A stretch of DNA of 6,587 bases from an uncultured Roseiflexaceae bacterium (GTDB lineage: Bacteria; Chloroflexota; Chloroflexia; Chloroflexales; Roseiflexaceae): the NCBI GenBank assembly GCA_937974195.1, contig CALJIC010000343.1:1-6587 (forward strand), written 5' to 3'. This document shows positions 5,186 to 6,587 of this stretch, one piece after another. The notes under the pieces are model-generated. The model did no database searches and had not been told where the DNA came from. It saw only the letters and a list, made by a program, of their open reading frames with translations. The translations under genes and the position numbers were made by a program. The stretch's first letter is position 1, and each line of letters opens with the position of its first letter.

Positions 5186-6376
5186 CTACGGCTCGACGGG
5201 CTGCTCGACGACGTTCTTCTCCGGCGGGGCGACCTCCTTCGGCCGGGACGACGGCTGCGGCCGCTGCGAGCGGAGGTAGATGTAGTGCAGCACCGAGGCG
5301 AAGACGCCGGCGACCGGGATGCCGAACAGGATGCCCCAGCCGCCGGCCACCGCGCCGCCGACGAGCAGCGCGCCGAACACCAGCAGCGGGTGCAGCCCGA
5401 TGATCTGCCCGACCAGGCGCGGCTGCACGACGTTGAACAGCACCTGCTGGACGACCATCAGCCCGACGATGGTCGGGAGGATCAGGTTCGGCTCCTCGAT
5501 CAGCGCGATCATCGCCGGCGGGATGAGGGCGAAGAAGCCGCCGATCAGCGGGATGAGCACCAGGAAGCCGCTGATGACGCTGGCGAGCGCCACATCGTGG
5601 AGGCCGACCGCGCTCATCACCAGCGCGGTGGCGAGGCCGTAGAGCAGGGAGTTGAGGAGCTGCGCGCGCAGGAAGCCGCCGAAGGTGCGGTCCACGATCG
5701 CGAAGAACGTCTCGGTCTCCTCGCGCATGTTGGGCGGCATGATCTCGAGCATGCGCTGGCCGATCAGCGGGCCGTCCAACGTGATGTAGAAGCTGAGGAT
5801 CAGCACCAGGGTCACGTTGAAGATCAGCGTCGCGATGCTGCCAGCGATGCCGAGCGACTGCTGGAGCGCGGTGGACCCGAGGGTCGCCACTTGCTCGGTG
5901 ATCGCCTGCGGCTGCACGATCATCGTCAGGTCGCCGCGGAACCCGAGCCGGCCGAGCGTCTCCTGCAGCATCTGCGTCCAGCGCGCGACCGTGTCGATGC
6001 TGTTCGGCATGGTGGTGGTGAGCCCGCGGATCTGCGGGCCGATCGCCGGGACGAGCGCCAGGATCATCACCAGCAGCACGGCGAACAGCGCCAGGTAGAC
6101 CAGCAGCACGGCGAGGGCGCGCGGAATATGCCAGCTCGGGGCGCCGAGCCCGGCGCGCGCGCGGGCCTGGCTCGGGTCCGGCAGCGGGATCTCAAGCGCG
6201 GTGACCCAGGCGACGGCCGGCTGGAGGACGAGGGCGATCAGCCAGGCGACCCCGAACAGCAGCAGCGGCGAGGCCAGGAAGCCGAGCACGATGAACAGCC
6301 GCTCGAGCAGGAAGACGGCAGCGACGGAGATGCCAAGCCAGAGTGCAATCGTCTGCAGGCGCTCGCGGGACATCAT
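5186..6376 (-). CDS. AI-2E/PerM-family membrane transporter-like protein
   Basis: This integral membrane protein of 396 residues belongs to the PF01594 family (TqsA, YdiK and PerM types). Members are proposed to export autoinducer-2 or other small solutes, or to act as ion antiporters; the substrate here cannot be told. Hydrophobic segments lie near 10-24, 30-56, 87-110, 180-199, 242-258, 265-292, 299-316 and 331-363. A long soluble stretch (about 112-178) separates the third and fourth, as is usual. The family hallmark is clear: QPRLVGQIIGLHPLL (318-332) followed by GGAVAGGWGILFGIPVAGV (340-358). The C-terminal 30 residues are a polar Pro/Glu/Lys-rich tail. Two adjacent ATG codons (6376 and 6373) can start it; GGGG at 6381-6384 is 4 or 7 nt upstream, which slightly favours the second. 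A good promoter lies about 75 bp upstream. Confidence 0.92.
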   Translation of the reverse strand: MMSRERLQTIALWLGISVAAVFLLERLFIVLGFLASPLLLFGVAWLIALVLQPAVAWVTALEIPLPDPSQARARAGLGAPSWHIPRALAVLLVYLALFAVLLVMILALVPAIGPQIRGLTTTMPNSIDTVARWTQMLQETLGRLGFRGDLTMIVQPQAITEQVATLGSTALQQSLGIAGSIATLIFNVTLVLILSFYITLDGPLIGQRMLEIMPPNMREETETFFAIVDRTFGGFLRAQLLNSLLYGLATALVMSAVGLHDVALASVISGFLVLIPLIGGFFALIPPAMIALIEEPNLILPTIVGLMVVQQVLFNVVQPRLVGQIIGLHPLLVFGALLVGGAVAGGWGILFGIPVAGVFASVLHYIYLRSQRPQPSSRPKEVAPPEKNVVEQPVEP

Positions 6377-6451
6377 CGTTCCCCGTAACAGATCGGACGC
6401 TCGGCGCCAGGGCGCTTCGCGTCACTCGTCGAGCAGACACCGCGTGCACCC

Positions 6452-6481
6452 ATTGTACTCTGCGGGGGCCATCGGTTTCAA
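6452..6481 (-). promoter_or_regulatory. Promoter of the AI-2E/PerM-family gene
   Basis: On the minus strand TTGAAA (6481-6476) and TACAAT (6457-6452) are 18 bp apart. Transcription would start near 6445, giving a leader of about 70 nt before the ATG pair at 6376/6373. Position, spacing and both hexamers agree with a housekeeping-sigma promoter. Confidence 0.65.
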
Positions 6482-6502
6482 CTGCGGGGGTTACTTATCT
6501 CT

Positions 6503-6587
6503 CTCGGCGCTCTGCGGCGACTGCGTCGCCGCAGAGCGCCGAGGAAAAAAAAGATCCTCGGAGGGCCTGCGGCCCTCCGAACCTCCC
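6503..6587. repeat. Double-hairpin dispersed repeat, copy B
   Basis: The first inverted repeat is a perfect 19-bp stem (6503-6521 with 6525-6543) around the loop TGC; its inner 12 bp correspond to copy A at 1-27. An A-rich run (6544-6552) follows, then a perfect 10-bp stem (6558-6567 with 6571-6580, loop TGC) and AACCTCCC. Order, spacing and orientation match copy A. Stem pair T6-A22 of copy A is C6515-G6531 here, a change on both arms that keeps the pairing. The element may continue beyond the window. It lies upstream of the AI-2E/PerM-family promoter. Confidence 0.75.

Noticed and set aside
4567..6376. Functional pairing of the LOG-like protein with the membrane protein as a signalling system
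   Set aside because: Each gene has its own promoter and the gap is 118 bp; adjacency in one genome is too little to support a shared role.
4628..6388. Long open frame (586 codons) on the plus strand
   Set aside because: It is antisense to the LOG-like and AI-2E/PerM-family genes; its Arg/Asp/Gln/His-rich composition is that of a shadow of membrane-protein codons.
1..6587. Direct copies of the repeat at both ends, read as the boundaries of a composite mobile element
   Set aside because: No transposase, integrase or target-site duplication is seen, and the enclosed genes include ordinary housekeeping functions. The window edges may simply cut at repeats.

Overview
This GC-rich bacterial window (roughly two-thirds G+C by eye) carries five protein genes and several inverted-repeat elements. 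The best guess at the host is a member of the Chloroflexota. That rests on the secreted sugar-hydrolase-like proteins with a 'FPETGH...VQYFER...HPE' repeat module, the Pro/Thr-rich lipoprotein linker and the many hairpin repeats between genes. It is an inference from general style, not a proof. No mobile-element gene, CRISPR array, tRNA or rRNA was seen.

Layout: positions 1-76 hold a double-hairpin repeat. A leader with strong hairpins (about 178-244) precedes moaC (279-761, +), a molybdenum-cofactor biosynthesis gene. A long palindrome at 761-799 overlaps the moaC stop codon and separates it from a run of four genes on the minus strand. In transcription order these are: an AI-2E/PerM-family membrane protein (6376-5186), a small LOG-like Rossmann protein of the TIGR00725 type (5067-4567), a secreted clan GH-A glycoside hydrolase homologue with two N-terminal repeats (4417-2621), and a paralogous lipoprotein glycoside hydrolase homologue (2183-825). 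The gene-free stretch 2184-2620 carries a promoter candidate and several inverted repeats, one of them a degenerate relative of the double-hairpin repeat. A well-preserved second copy of that repeat ends the window (6503-6587).

The four minus-strand genes are probably not one tight operon. Each has a plausible -10 box of its own (TACAAT, TACAAT, TATAAT, TACAAT), two of them with good -35 boxes, and the gaps are 118-437 bp. The two hydrolase homologues are clear paralogues in tandem and probably act outside the cell on related carbohydrates: one released or wall-associated through its N-terminal repeats, the other lipid-anchored. MoaC, the LOG-like protein and the membrane protein look like ordinary housekeeping or accessory genes with no obvious functional tie to the hydrolases.

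The items most worth a second look are the paired-hairpin repeat family (with a compensatory base-pair change between its two good copies), the divergent N-terminal architecture of the two hydrolase paralogues, and the structured moaC leader. I see no convincing evidence of a wholly new multi-gene system.
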